Assembly (NCBI GenBank): GCA_946807835.1
Contig: OX327712.1
Location: forward strand, 14,960,001-15,024,000
Direction of reading: 5' to 3'
DNA length: 64,000 nucleotides
From: Ailanthus altissimus
Taxonomy: Eukaryota > Streptophyta > Magnoliopsida > Sapindales > Simaroubaceae
Part shown: one piece after another, positions 53,844-64,000 of the stretch
Numbering within the stretch: the first letter of the stretch is position 1
Layout: each line of letters starts with the position of its first letter
Position numbers and translations under genes: made by a program
Notes under the pieces: generated by a model
The model's input: the letters and a program-made list of their open reading frames with translations, nothing else
Told to the model about the DNA's origin: nothing
Database searches by the model: none

Positions 53844-54053
53844 AACTTTGAGTTGGATTTGTGGTCTGGGATGTGTTATCGTCATTATATGTACATTTTC
53901 TTATAGAGAGCTGGGCTATGAAACTATTGAAGATGACTAAGCTGAGCTAGCCATTGAGCTGCTGTTGATGATGAAAATAACGGAGTTGACGAGCTACTGT
54001 TGATTATGAAGGGGGTATATGTGTAATGCATGGTGTTGTAAACCTTTTAAGTC

Positions 54054-54203
54054 AGAATAATACTATATATTGTAAGTTTTTATTTCAAATAAAAGTAATC
54101 ATCGGGTGTAATGTGTAATTTTGAAATTTATACTATTTTACACCTAATAATTATTTGATATATCATTACTTGGAATACAACTTGAGATGTGTAGCATTAC
54201 TCT
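54054..54203. mobile_element. MITE-like element, family M1 (copy 2)
   Basis: AGAATAATACTATATATTGT (left) matches the reverse complement of the right end AGAGTAATGCTACACATCTC, and similarity continues for about 40 bp. The inner text resembles the element at 34120-34281. No ORF. Confidence 0.65.
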
Positions 54204-56412
54204 TTTATGTCAACTGTCTTATTTTCGTTCTAATTTTTTAGGTTTTTAAGCTACTCTCATAGTGTGAATTACCTGAACTAATTCATTTGAAACTTATGGT
54301 TCTTATGCCTAACCGAAAAAGCCTAATTGGCTTGAGTTCCATAATAAAAGCATGTCCCATTTTATGAGCATAGTCCTTTTTTTTTTCTTAGACAAAGCAT
54401 TTGAAAAGGCATTTAGAAACTTACTCTAATCGTATTTAATTGCACTTCAGGACTCAAATTGTTTGGTGTGGTGATCATATTTGTAATGATATCTAGATAT
54501 TGTATGTTTAAGCTTAATTATGTTGTCAAGTATTGCCTTAACGAGATTCCTACACTTGCATTTCATTATAATCTTCAATCCCTCTTAATAGATTACTGCA
54601 CAAAATTGAAGATTATAATAGAGGTGTCGTAGAAGTCTCAACTTATTTTTGAGAGTTTTAACATGGAAGCAACTGTAGAAAAATGGCAATACATGCTAAA
54701 AATTGATAGGTTTAGTCTAGCTTTACAAGTCTAGCAGATATTTTCTGATGCAATGATGAATGCAGAATAAAACTTCCCAATTTTTATTTTTGCAAAGGTC
54801 ATTTATGTGGCCAACTTTTTCACTGGTGGCATGTTTGATCATATTCTCTATCTTCTTAGCTAAAGATTATGCTTTAATGTGTTACTATGTTCGTCGTTTA
54901 TTGTGTGCCTAGTACAAAGGTAGAAGAAACCTGCAAGACAAAATAGCCTTGGTCTTGGATATATCTTCAATATTTTGTTAGTTGCTCAAACAAGAATGAA
55001 CACTTAAATGACATGTTGGAAGCTAAGATACATCAAGGTGTTGTTCTTGTAATCGGTTCATCGCGTTTTTCAACCGTCAATCTTTGTAGATTTAAAATAA
55101 GACACTGGTATGCTATGTCCTTAAAGGCTTTTGTACATATTAATGCATCATTAGATTGTTTTGTTTTTTTTAAAAGAAGTGTAATTTCATCAATCAAATT
55201 AAAATCTTACAATTAGAAACTTCATGAGAAGTTCGATACAAAGATCAATCATTATAGAGTTTTTAACAACAATAAGCATAAAAAAAAGATATATAACAAT
55301 TACATTGAAATGTAGTGAGCAGAATTTTGTGTATTAGAGATATTCACTCAAGAATATCTTTCTCATTACATATTATATACATCTAAAATTTAAATTTAAT
55401 AGAGACACTTCCACTACTCTTTCTTTATTCTCCACCGCTAGGATCAATCTTTTCAAATAGTATTGTGATAGATCGTTATAAAAATTAAACCTTTGCAATT
55501 TAATATATTTTAAATTTGGGTGATAAACATCTAAAATCACCCATAGTCACATAGATCTAGATGGAAGAGGGATAAAGACTAACAAAATCACTATAGTTTT
55601 GCAAGATCTATATGGAAATAAATTAAAAATACAAAAAATCATTATAAAGTTAAATCTTAGTGAACAAAAACCAACAAAAATATAAATTTAAGTAGAAATT
55701 TATTATGTAGCAAAAGAGAGAACAAAGAAGGATAGGAGAAAATTTTTTTGTCAAAGAGAGAGGAGATCTCTCTCCGATGACTGAGAATGTAAAGTCTTTT
55801 ATGATTTTTTTATTAAAAAAGAAGAGAAGAGAAAGCAATTGATGACTTATGATCTAGATGCATATTAAATTATCATTGTTAAGTGTTCATGGCCAAATTG
55901 ATACGATCCTTTTAACATTTCCATTAATAACTACTTTATATGTGATTGTTATTAATAAGGATTATTTTATTTATAATAAAATTTTATATCTTAATTATAA
56001 ATACATAGCTTTATTTTTTTGTAATAATTTGGTAACTTATTAATTTAATTAGCAACCACTTAATTAACACTTAATGAAATTTTTTTTAATAGCACTTAAT
56101 TAGCTACCACCTAAATTTGCTCAAAATTATTATTAGCTTGAATCCAATTTTTTGGGTCCATTTTCAAATGATTTTATATAACACAAAGAGAACGCCTAAT
56201 GCTAGTTTCAACATGGACCAAAAATCATCAGATACAGACAAAACCGCACAGTGGCATTTTAGCAATTAAAGACCAAAGCGGAGGCAAAGATTTAACAAAT
56301 CAACTCCTTCCTTCCTTCTAATACATTTTCAAATCAAATCACTATCCGTTACGAGCACTGGATCTCATTTTCTACGAACTGTTCTCTCTTACATTGTTTC
56401 AGAAAAAAAAAA
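54204..56412. other. AT-rich spacer upstream of the 56413 gene
   Basis: No gene or clear repeat recognised. TTTTATATAACAC near 56170 could be the TATA box of the following gene, about 240 bp upstream of its ATG. Confidence 0.4.
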
Positions 56413-58434
56413 ATGAACCCACCTTCATCATCATTTTCAAAATCAACTAAACCCCATCATCAAAGGAACTGCTCAAAGATTGGACAGAGAACAAAGAGGA
56501 AGCAGCAGCAGCAGTGTTCCAGAAACCCATTAAAAGATCTCAATGCCACCATTGTTAACAGCAGTAAAAACACTATCAGCAGCGGCAGCTTCAGTAGCAG
56601 TGTTGAAGCTCCAAGGGGTTGTCTCAGGTTCTTTCTCTCCCACTCTTCTTCTTCGTCAAATTCCAAAACCCCTTTCATTGATAGACCCATAAAAATTAAA
56701 ACTTCAGCTAAAACTAGCCCAAAATCTGCTCCCAATCTGTCGAAACCGGAGAAACGGAGCGTTTTGAAGAAACCCGTTTCGCAGAAAGGGGAGAAAGTTA
56801 AGAAAAATACTCCTTGTTTGTACCAGTGGCAATCTGGGAGTAAACCCAGTACAAGAAATGGATCAAAATGTAAAATTTCTTCGGCTTTGGACACCAGTGG
56901 CAGAACCGTGAATAAACTGCCATCCGGGTCCGAGCTTAGAGTTTGTGATGTTAGTGATGTGAATTTGACTCCTTTGAGTAAAATTGTAAGTGGGTCAGGT
57001 TTAGATTTTACAGTAGATAAAAAGGTTATTGTTTGTGGTGATGATAAGTTATCAAATACTAGTGGTAACAAAAGTAAGACACCTCCTATTCAGGCTTCAG
57101 TGTCACCAGAGATACAAACACAATGTGGCTCATCTGTGATAGCTACGAGTGCCACGCCTGCTTGTTATGGCGCTGGCCATGTCGTGTCTGGGATCACTGA
57201 TAAGAGGAAGTGTAGGCCTAGAGGGTTACTGACTGTAGGAGATAATAATGTGTTAGACTTTGGTGCTGCAAAGGCTATTGATAGTTTTGAAGAAGTTCAT
57301 GATGATGATAAGGAAAATGTTCTGAGAGTTGTTAATGATTCTAGAAGGGTTTCTATTGTGCCTTTACCTTCTGAGGCTTCTATGCGTTGGCTTTTGTCTC
57401 CCCGTAACGAGGAGGCTGAGGTTGAAAAGGAGAAGTCGGAAAATGGGTTGTGTAGATTTCAGTTACGTTCTCCTTCTTCGAGTTTCTACGATGATGAGTT
57501 TGGTTTGGATTTGTGTAATGATAGCAATAATAAAAGGAGTGTATCCACTAGTGCTAGGAGGAGGAGTACTTCTATGTGTTCTCCAACTGAAGTTCCTCAG
57601 TTTCAAGGAAGCTTGGGGACATTTCATGACAATGTTGTTATTTCATCTTCTCCCAATTGCACACCTAGTTGTAAGGCTACTGATCTGGAGAAAGAGACGA
57701 AGTGTCGTTGTGATTTTGATGGAGAAAGTTCTCCTTTCTTTATGGATACATTGGGAAATGGAAATGTTATTCAAACTCCAAAATCTGACTCAAGCTCAGA
57801 TAGATGTGCTGGTTTCTCTCAGTTAAGAAAAGAAGCTGGTCAAACGCATTATTTTGGTTCTGAAATTGATTTGCTTGCTGAAAGTATACAGATGTCAAGC
57901 TTGTCTTCCAAAGGTTATGAATCGATATGGGATCTGACCGGTTCAAGTTTTCAGTTTGATTGTGCGACAATGCCTTCCAACTCTGTTGATCTTTCCCACT
58001 TTCAGAAATTTTTGGACAACCAAGCTTCTTGGATGTCCACTTCTACTTCAGGGAATGTGTCACAATCTCAGATGAGGATATCATGGAGGGAAGGATTGGT
58101 GAGTCGGATTTTTGGGATGGATGAGTTTGATAGTTGCCGATATCTATCAGATGAAGAGGAAGATGTCAGTGGCTGCTATCATGATCAGTTAAAATCCTGT
58201 CAGAATCCTGAGCTCAATGTCGATGAGGAGAATTATGAGATTCTGAAAAATGATTTTCAGTCAACTGAATATGTAGATACTGAACTAGGGGTTAAAGAGA
58301 AGGCTGAAGAAAGACTTCCTTCTCAAATTTCATGTTCATGTGCAGAGTCAATAAGCACTGACGGAGGTAGCTTGGCAGCTTCAGGGGATTCAGATTGGAC
58401 TCTATGCTATAAGAACCAATTGTTTCGTGTATGA
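56413..58434 (+). CDS. Plant protein of unknown function, 673 residues
   Basis: A single open frame from an ATG preceded by AAAAAAAAAAA; no upstream in-frame start was favoured. The product is Ser-rich and mostly disordered in composition. A basic N-terminus (RTKRKQQQQC) is followed by RNPLKDLNA, Lys/Pro-rich text to ~residue 140, a KENV-containing acidic patch (~300), PLPSEASMRWLLSPR (~317-331), an acidic Cys-rich middle, MRISWREGLVSRIFGMDEFD (~555-574) and a C-terminus DWTLCYKNQLFRV. The Trp/Leu-rich blocks look like the conserved parts. I do not recognise a catalytic domain and assign no function. Its position beyond ITPK4 would fit At2g43990 by synteny; that is a guess from memory. A downstream exon may extend it (58973-59080). 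Confidence 0.85.
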   Translation: MNPPSSSFSKSTKPHHQRNCSKIGQRTKRKQQQQCSRNPLKDLNATIVNSSKNTISSGSFSSSVEAPRGCLRFFLSHSSSSSNSKTPFIDRPIKIKTSAKTSPKSAPNLSKPEKRSVLKKPVSQKGEKVKKNTPCLYQWQSGSKPSTRNGSKCKISSALDTSGRTVNKLPSGSELRVCDVSDVNLTPLSKIVSGSGLDFTVDKKVIVCGDDKLSNTSGNKSKTPPIQASVSPEIQTQCGSSVIATSATPACYGAGHVVSGITDKRKCRPRGLLTVGDNNVLDFGAAKAIDSFEEVHDDDKENVLRVVNDSRRVSIVPLPSEASMRWLLSPRNEEAEVEKEKSENGLCRFQLRSPSSSFYDDEFGLDLCNDSNNKRSVSTSARRRSTSMCSPTEVPQFQGSLGTFHDNVVISSSPNCTPSCKATDLEKETKCRCDFDGESSPFFMDTLGNGNVIQTPKSDSSSDRCAGFSQLRKEAGQTHYFGSEIDLLAESIQMSSLSSKGYESIWDLTGSSFQFDCATMPSNSVDLSHFQKFLDNQASWMSTSTSGNVSQSQMRISWREGLVSRIFGMDEFDSCRYLSDEEEDVSGCYHDQLKSCQNPELNVDEENYEILKNDFQSTEYVDTELGVKEKAEERLPSQISCSCAESISTDGGSLAASGDSDWTLCYKNQLFRV

Positions 58435-58972
58435 TTTTTTATTTTATTTTATTTTTTTTGCTCTACTACTACAGTCCACTTAACTGTAGCTAACCTTAAA
58501 CCCGATGTCATTTTTCTTGATGGTCATTTTTCAAAATCATCACTTAAATACAACTTGTGTATTCTATTTATTTCAATACTTGTATTTTCAAATGTGCCTT
58601 TATCAAATCTCCTTATTTAAGATCTTTTTCTTTCTTTCCATAATATGTGAATGCTTTCTCAGATTTATTCTACTATATATTGGAAAAATGTCAACAGCTT
58701 TCACAGATGCTTTGAATTTGCTTAGATAAGCTTTTCTGTTCTTCGGAAGAGGCAGGGGGCTAGCATATAATGGTAATATCATTTTGATTTACCAAAGTGA
58801 TGATTCATTTGACTATTTACTATTTACCAGCACTTCCTTTTAGTGTTTTTTTTTCTTCTGAGTATTGCTTGCTGCTTCTCAGTTTACGTCAATTATTGGT
58901 TTTTGCTTATGATGAACAAAAAGAAAACATGAAAATAGTACTGTAGAAACTTTTGCATTTAGACTGTAGCAG

Positions 58973-59080
58973 CTGAAAGGGATTGGCAGTCACGGTGACT
59001 TGGAGATTATTGAGGCATTGAGAAAGAGGTTGAACATATTGGTGAATGCTTGTAAATATGAGAGAAAGGGGTTGACATGA
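58973..59080 (+). CDS. Possible second exon of the 56413 gene
   Basis: Preceded by a good acceptor (CTGTAGCAG). The 108 bases read open as 35 residues, LKGIGSHGDLEIIEALRKRL followed by a basic end, then TGA. The first frame ends CGT-GTA-TGA, and GTATGA is itself an acceptable donor at 58429, so splicing 58428 to 58973 would keep phase and give 707 residues instead of 673. The helical, charged composition looks coding. Not proven. Confidence 0.45.
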   Translation: MKGIGSHGDLEIIEALRKRLNILVNACKYERKGLT

Positions 59081-60603
59081 GCGGTATAATAATAGGCTTT
59101 TTTGCTTTGGTTATGTTCTGGTAATTTTGAAAGGCCATTAAAGTGCTAGTGACAGATTCCTGAGGGCAGTTGATGTATCGGCTGGCTTCTATCTTGAGTT
59201 TCCATATTCATTCAGACAAGGTCTTGTAAGATAATTAATGGTCAAATAAAATTTATTAACTCAAACTGTTATTACGATAAATAGGTTAATAACGTATAAT
59301 ATTAATTGATATTCATTTATTAGAGATGACTTTAATGATCTCAATCCTTCCATATAAATTGAGATTTATAGGTCAGAGGACCGCCAGTATGCGAAATATG
59401 TGCGAGAGGGTTGAAGATCATTCTTAGTTCATTAATTATCCGCAACATGTTCAGGTATTGATTCTATTAACAACTACTGTGATTGATTTTATACATTAAA
59501 TCATGTAGATCCGATTTATTTAATGTTCAACAGTTCTTTGATTTGGGATAGACTGGGAAATGATGCTTGGAAGAAGATGTAGCCAGAACAACTTAGGATA
59601 AAAGTTGGGCCAGAAAGAGGGAATTGGTGGGCGTAGGTTGAAGGATTCTGTTGGCTTAACACTGATGGAATCAATGATAGAAATGAGAACATGGTTGAAA
59701 AGGTGAAATAAATGAATCATGATGTTGCCATTTACAAATCAGAGTGATGAGATCTGTGAAGTGTGTTTGGAAGCAGGTACTCATTGTACCATTAGTAACG
59801 CTGTTAAATAGATAAGGATGTTCGAGTGTCACTCTCACATTCACGAGTAGGAATGGACAAATTGGGTGTTTTCTTTTTAAGGAACATATCATGTTGTTTT
59901 TCTGGAAAGTGCTTTCTGGATGAGAGAAGCACCTCCAATGCTTTCCAAAAAAGATACTTTGTGGCTCTCCCAAGTCACATTAAGAACAGAAGCAGAGTAG
60001 CATCTCCATGGGAGTAGCCAATTTTTTTTTTTTCTTTTAACATATTTTTCTAATAACAACTAAAATAGAAGTCAACTTCATACCTAATTGTGTTGAACTT
60101 CTGTGGAGATGACATTATGATTCTGGAGTAAGTGCTTGTATAAACAATGTTTTAAGCACTGATCAAAGCCAGAAGCTGATTAATTCAGTTGAATAAGCAA
60201 GTGAAAGAAAATGAATAAGAACAGAAGAATACTTGGGGTTGTGTCACTATGATAGCCCAATAATAATTCTTCTAGATAGTGACACGTGGCAAAAAGGATT
60301 CAACTTTTGCATCAAATGTATGCAAATTTGACTTGGCAACTGAGCTAATTGATTAACATTATCCATCCGGGCTGGAGTAGTTGCCATATCAATTTTTTTT
60401 CAGATTAACACCAAGAAAATATCAACATTCTTTGGTGATTCCGTGATGCCTTGTCTCAATTCTTTATGACAAAATATCCAAAGCAGAATATGATATGTGC
60501 TTATAATGTTGAAAAAAATTAAACAAACTCAAGTATTTAATAATTATACGTAAAGTTCTTTTCGACATAGACGTCGTGCTTTTATAAAAGAAAAGTGCTA
60601 GCA
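59081..60603. other. 3' flank and spacer
   Basis: Contains a 10-bp inverted repeat GTGTCACTAT / ATAGTGACAC at 60241-60250 and 60276-60285, overlapping ACGTGGC. Frames at 59520-60017 are short and unremarkable. No gene seen. Confidence 0.4.
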
Positions 60604-60690
60604 TCGGTTGCCATTGTATTAATTTAAATTAATTAGATATCATCGTATTAATCGGTTGCCATTGTCATTTTTAAATTAATTAGATATCAA
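60604..60690. repeat. Short direct duplication
   Basis: ATCGGTTGCCATTGT...TTAAATTAATTAGATATCA occurs twice about 48 bp apart, in AT-rich spacer. Confidence 0.75.
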
Positions 60691-61198
60691 ATAGTTATAT
60701 TAATAAATTAAGTAAGAACATAGTTTATATATTTATATCAAATAGATCCTTAATATCTATTCAAGTTAACTTAAATACCTTTTTAATGTTCATTTGCATA
60801 CTATTACTTTGTGGAGTAGTATTGCACATACCAATTATTTATATGAATTCATTAAGCCAAATTGATATGATATAATATGATTGAATGGATGAATTAAATA
60901 ACTCAATGGCAATAAATGAATATAAAATTACTTATCCAGTGATTATATCATGTCACATAAATTTATATGAATGAATTGTAATAAACCAACTTGTAGGTTT
61001 AATATTATTCTACTTTGTGCTGGTAAAAAACTCATAAAGTTAACATTATAAGGGTATAATAGTTGTTTTAGGAGTTTATTTAATATAAATAAACCATCTA
61101 CAACTTGTTAAAAAAATTATAAAAAATTAGGGACTTAGATGTTGTTATCCATATATTTTAAATATTCTTGAAGACTTTCTTTCTTGTAATGGCTTCTT

Positions 61199-61199
61199 C

Positions 61200-61226
<27 letters not shown>
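61199..61226. repeat. (AT)n microsatellite
   Basis: About 14 AT repeats. The surrounding 60700-62400 is AT-rich spacer without a recognisable gene. Confidence 0.9.
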
Positions 61227-61230
<4 letters not shown>

Positions 61231-62729
61231 CAATGAGGTTTCTATTATTAATATAAGCTCAGATAAAACCTTCTAAGATGATCAAAAACAAGAAGCTTGG
61301 GCACAAATGAATTGAATTTTTGTCAAATATTATTCCACCAAACCATGCCGGCTATGTGTTCAGAATTAAACTATTGATGAAGAATAATTAGTGCATTAAG
61401 CATGGCGGCTATTATGTTTGGTACAAAGACAACAAAGAGAAACAATGTTTGTGATAATTTAATGCAAATCAAAGCAACTTGAATGCTTATACCACATTTT
61501 TTTTTAAATACAACAACTTATCATGGTATTGACATAAGTTTCAATTCTAACGCACAAGGTTTCAAAATTATCATATGTATTTCAAATTTGCTAACTATTT
61601 TAGGGGTAGGGAGTTCCGGTGATTGGTGAGACTTCTCAATATTAAAATAAACAATTATTCATAATTTGAGAAAAATAAAAAATCTTCTCAAATTATTGGA
61701 GAGATTTCAAATCAATTCGAATTCCACATATTGATAATTAAAGTGTTGATATTAACTACCACTAGATTATAAGAGTAATAGGCGATTTCTTTTATTATTA
61801 AAAATAAAAATCATCAAATAAAAAAGATAAGGAAAAGGCTTCGAGCCTAAAATAATAATAGAAACTTTATTAATCATAGTATCAAAAAAATATTGTGTTA
61901 GTTGTAAAAGAAAAAATGTATGAAATATAATTATAATAGAAAATATTTTAAACAAGGGTTAAATCTTGAGGACTCCAATCGCAATATTACATCTTTTACA
62001 TTAAATTTTTAAAAAATAATATTTTAATCTCTTATTTTAGAGTATATATCAATATAGTTCTCCATGTTTTAATAATCACCATATTATTCCATGCATTTAA
62101 AATTTTACAGTTAAATATTTACTTTTTTGCAACTTTTATCTAAATAACTTTAGTCATATATCTACCATGGGAAATGTGTTATGAAATGTGTCATCACTTA
62201 ATTAGTTCAATTTTTATTAAATATTTTTAAAAATAAAATAAAAAATAAAAAGAAACTAAAATAAAATTGTTACCGTCGCTGAAAAATGGTGAATGGTCGG
62301 TCGTCATTTTTTGGTGATATTCCAATGATGAAATTTATTAAATTTTATATCATTGAACTCTATTTTTTATAATACAATGGTAGGTCATTTTTTGCCAAAA
62401 CAAAATGTAAAAACAATGGACCCAAATGGTGGGGAGGGGCGAGGTGGTGATGTGCACCCCCCACTTATGGAGAGGCCGACAGCGATCTATCCTTAAGAGG
62501 GGACAGTGAGTCACCATTTTGGCCTTTTTATGCTTTTTTTTTGCAAAAATTAACATCACCTATAATACCTCAAAATTTTTATTTATTTTGATTGAATTTA
62601 TTAGTCAAAAGAAATAGAAGAATTTGATTGGTTGAATAAGTATAGTATGATATAAGTGTTTGCATGGAATTAAAACCCATACTATTACAACTTTTCCAAC
62701 ATTTGGACCTATAGAATTTTACCAACATT

Positions 62730-64000
62730 GTTAAATGGAATTTACTAGAATTAGTTAGATTTTAACTAGATTTTTTTATTTAGTTTAGTTATGAATAGTA
62801 TTTAGAATTTTTGAACCAATCAAATGCCACTATTTCTAACCAATGGCATTTTTGTAATTTTGAGTTTAGTTGGGGGTATTTTTGGAAAGAAAATAAAGGC
62901 TATAAAAGGGAGAACAGTATTGAAAAATTTAGAGAAGGCAATACATTTGGCCGTCCCCTCCCTTTTGCATTTTCTCTCCATTTTTCTTTTATCCCCCTTT
63001 AAATTCAACAATTCTCAATACTTCCATTAGTATTAAGCCTCTAAATCCTTAATTAAAGTCTTCTTCATCAAGTTTCAAGGATCAATTTTAAGGTATAAAG
63101 TGTTATTCAAGGTGAGTTGATGCTAAAAATTTTATTGAATATGAATTTGGGGTTTCAAGGGTTAATAGATTAAGTAGCCATGTAGAATTAGTGAATTATG
63201 CTTTTAATTTGGTAAATTAGAAATTTATTCAGTATTTGTGTATTTTGGCAAATGAAGGTGAAAACTTGGCCAAGGATAGCCAAGGGAAGGAGAAGGAGAA
63301 GATGTGAATCAAGTGGAGGAATTAAGTTTATAAGGTTGGTGTACACATTAGTTTGAAACTTAAATTCTTACCTTAGGAAATTTAGTGTATATTGATGTAT
63401 TTTATTAATATGATGGATGAGTATGTTGAACTATGGCATTAATTGATAATTATATTATTTCTAAATGTATTAATTATGTTTTGAGTATTGGATATTAATT
63501 GGTGGTCAAAATTGAAAAGAAAAGAAAAATTGAGCATAAATATGAATTTTGAGAAAATAGGACTTATATGAAAAATTCTGAACTAAATTATAAATATTAA
63601 AATTTTTTATGTCTTTATGTGTATTAGTATGTAATTAGAACTTATATATGACTTGTTGAAGAAATTGAGGCCTAATGGAAAATTAGAAAATTTTGGGCTA
63701 AATTGTTAAATCTGGAAAATCTGAAACTTATTTAGGTATTTTTGAATATTCTTGATCCATATGAAAAATTTTGGAACATATGGGCTTATGTATAAAAATT
63801 TTGAAAATTTAGACATAAAGGTGAATAGTAAATTTTTTTGAGCCTATTTGTAATAATGAAAAAATATTTGTGTCTAAATATGAATAATCAGAAAAATTGA
63901 ATAAATGTGAATTTGTATAATAATTTGGTTTAATAATAATAAATTTGTGTTAAAATATTTTTTTAAAAAGAAAAATAATGTATTATAATAATACTATTGT
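62730..64000. other. Possible long LTR or non-coding transcript start, cut by window end
   Basis: After the TATA-leader arrangement the text settles into A-rich, stop-dense wording (TGAGAAAATAGGACTTATATG, GGGCTAAATTGTTAAAT) that recalls the LTRs of plant Ty3/gypsy elements. The resemblance is from memory and no partner LTR is visible, so the call is tentative. Confidence 0.3.
62901..62908 (+). promoter_or_regulatory. TATA box of an unidentified transcript or LTR
   Basis: TATAAAAG is followed by a pyrimidine-rich leader (CCGTCCCCTCCC at ~62950) and GGTGAGTTGATG (63111), a good donor context. No coding exon follows inside the window. Confidence 0.45.

Overview
The window reads as nuclear DNA of a flowering plant, probably a eudicot. 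It is AT-rich, its genes are split by many GT-AG introns, it carries decayed Ty1/copia elements, MITEs and a tRNA-derived SINE, and its proteins belong to plant families. The species cannot be named from sequence alone.

Layout: 1-1185 is an array of a degenerate repeat of about 42 bp. 2234-7621 holds a dead copia element on the minus strand with an unusual duplicated flank. 7622-13500 is gene-free but contains a perfect 83-bp tandem duplication, a G-quadruplex-type tract and a diverged 442-bp tandem duplication. Four genes then lie head to tail on the minus strand: OEP37 (chloroplast outer-envelope pore; two single-base frameshifts), LARP6 (La-related RNA-binding protein of the PAM2-bearing class), ITPK4 (inositol polyphosphate kinase) and URH1 (nucleoside hydrolase). 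A tRNA-Ile(AAU) gene lies between OEP37 and LARP6. I built exon-by-exon models for all four; every junction keeps phase except at the two OEP37 lesions. 41157-53848 is a second copia element, plus strand, into which at least three other elements have inserted, one of them carrying a fourth; each insertion has a target-site duplication. 56413-58434 is a long plus-strand ORF for a plant protein I do not recognise, possibly with a second exon at 58973. The rest is AT-rich spacer, ending in what may be a retroelement LTR or a TATA-driven transcript start.

From memory, the order OEP37 - LARP6b - ITPK4 matches Arabidopsis chromosome 2 (At2g43950, At2g43970, At2g43980), which would make this a conserved gene block. 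The genes have unrelated housekeeping jobs (plastid envelope transport, RNA binding, inositol phosphate metabolism, nucleoside salvage) and are neighbours by ancestry, not members of a pathway. I found no novel multi-gene system. The most informative features are the nested insertion record, the duplicated flank of the first copia element, and the two OEP37 frameshifts.
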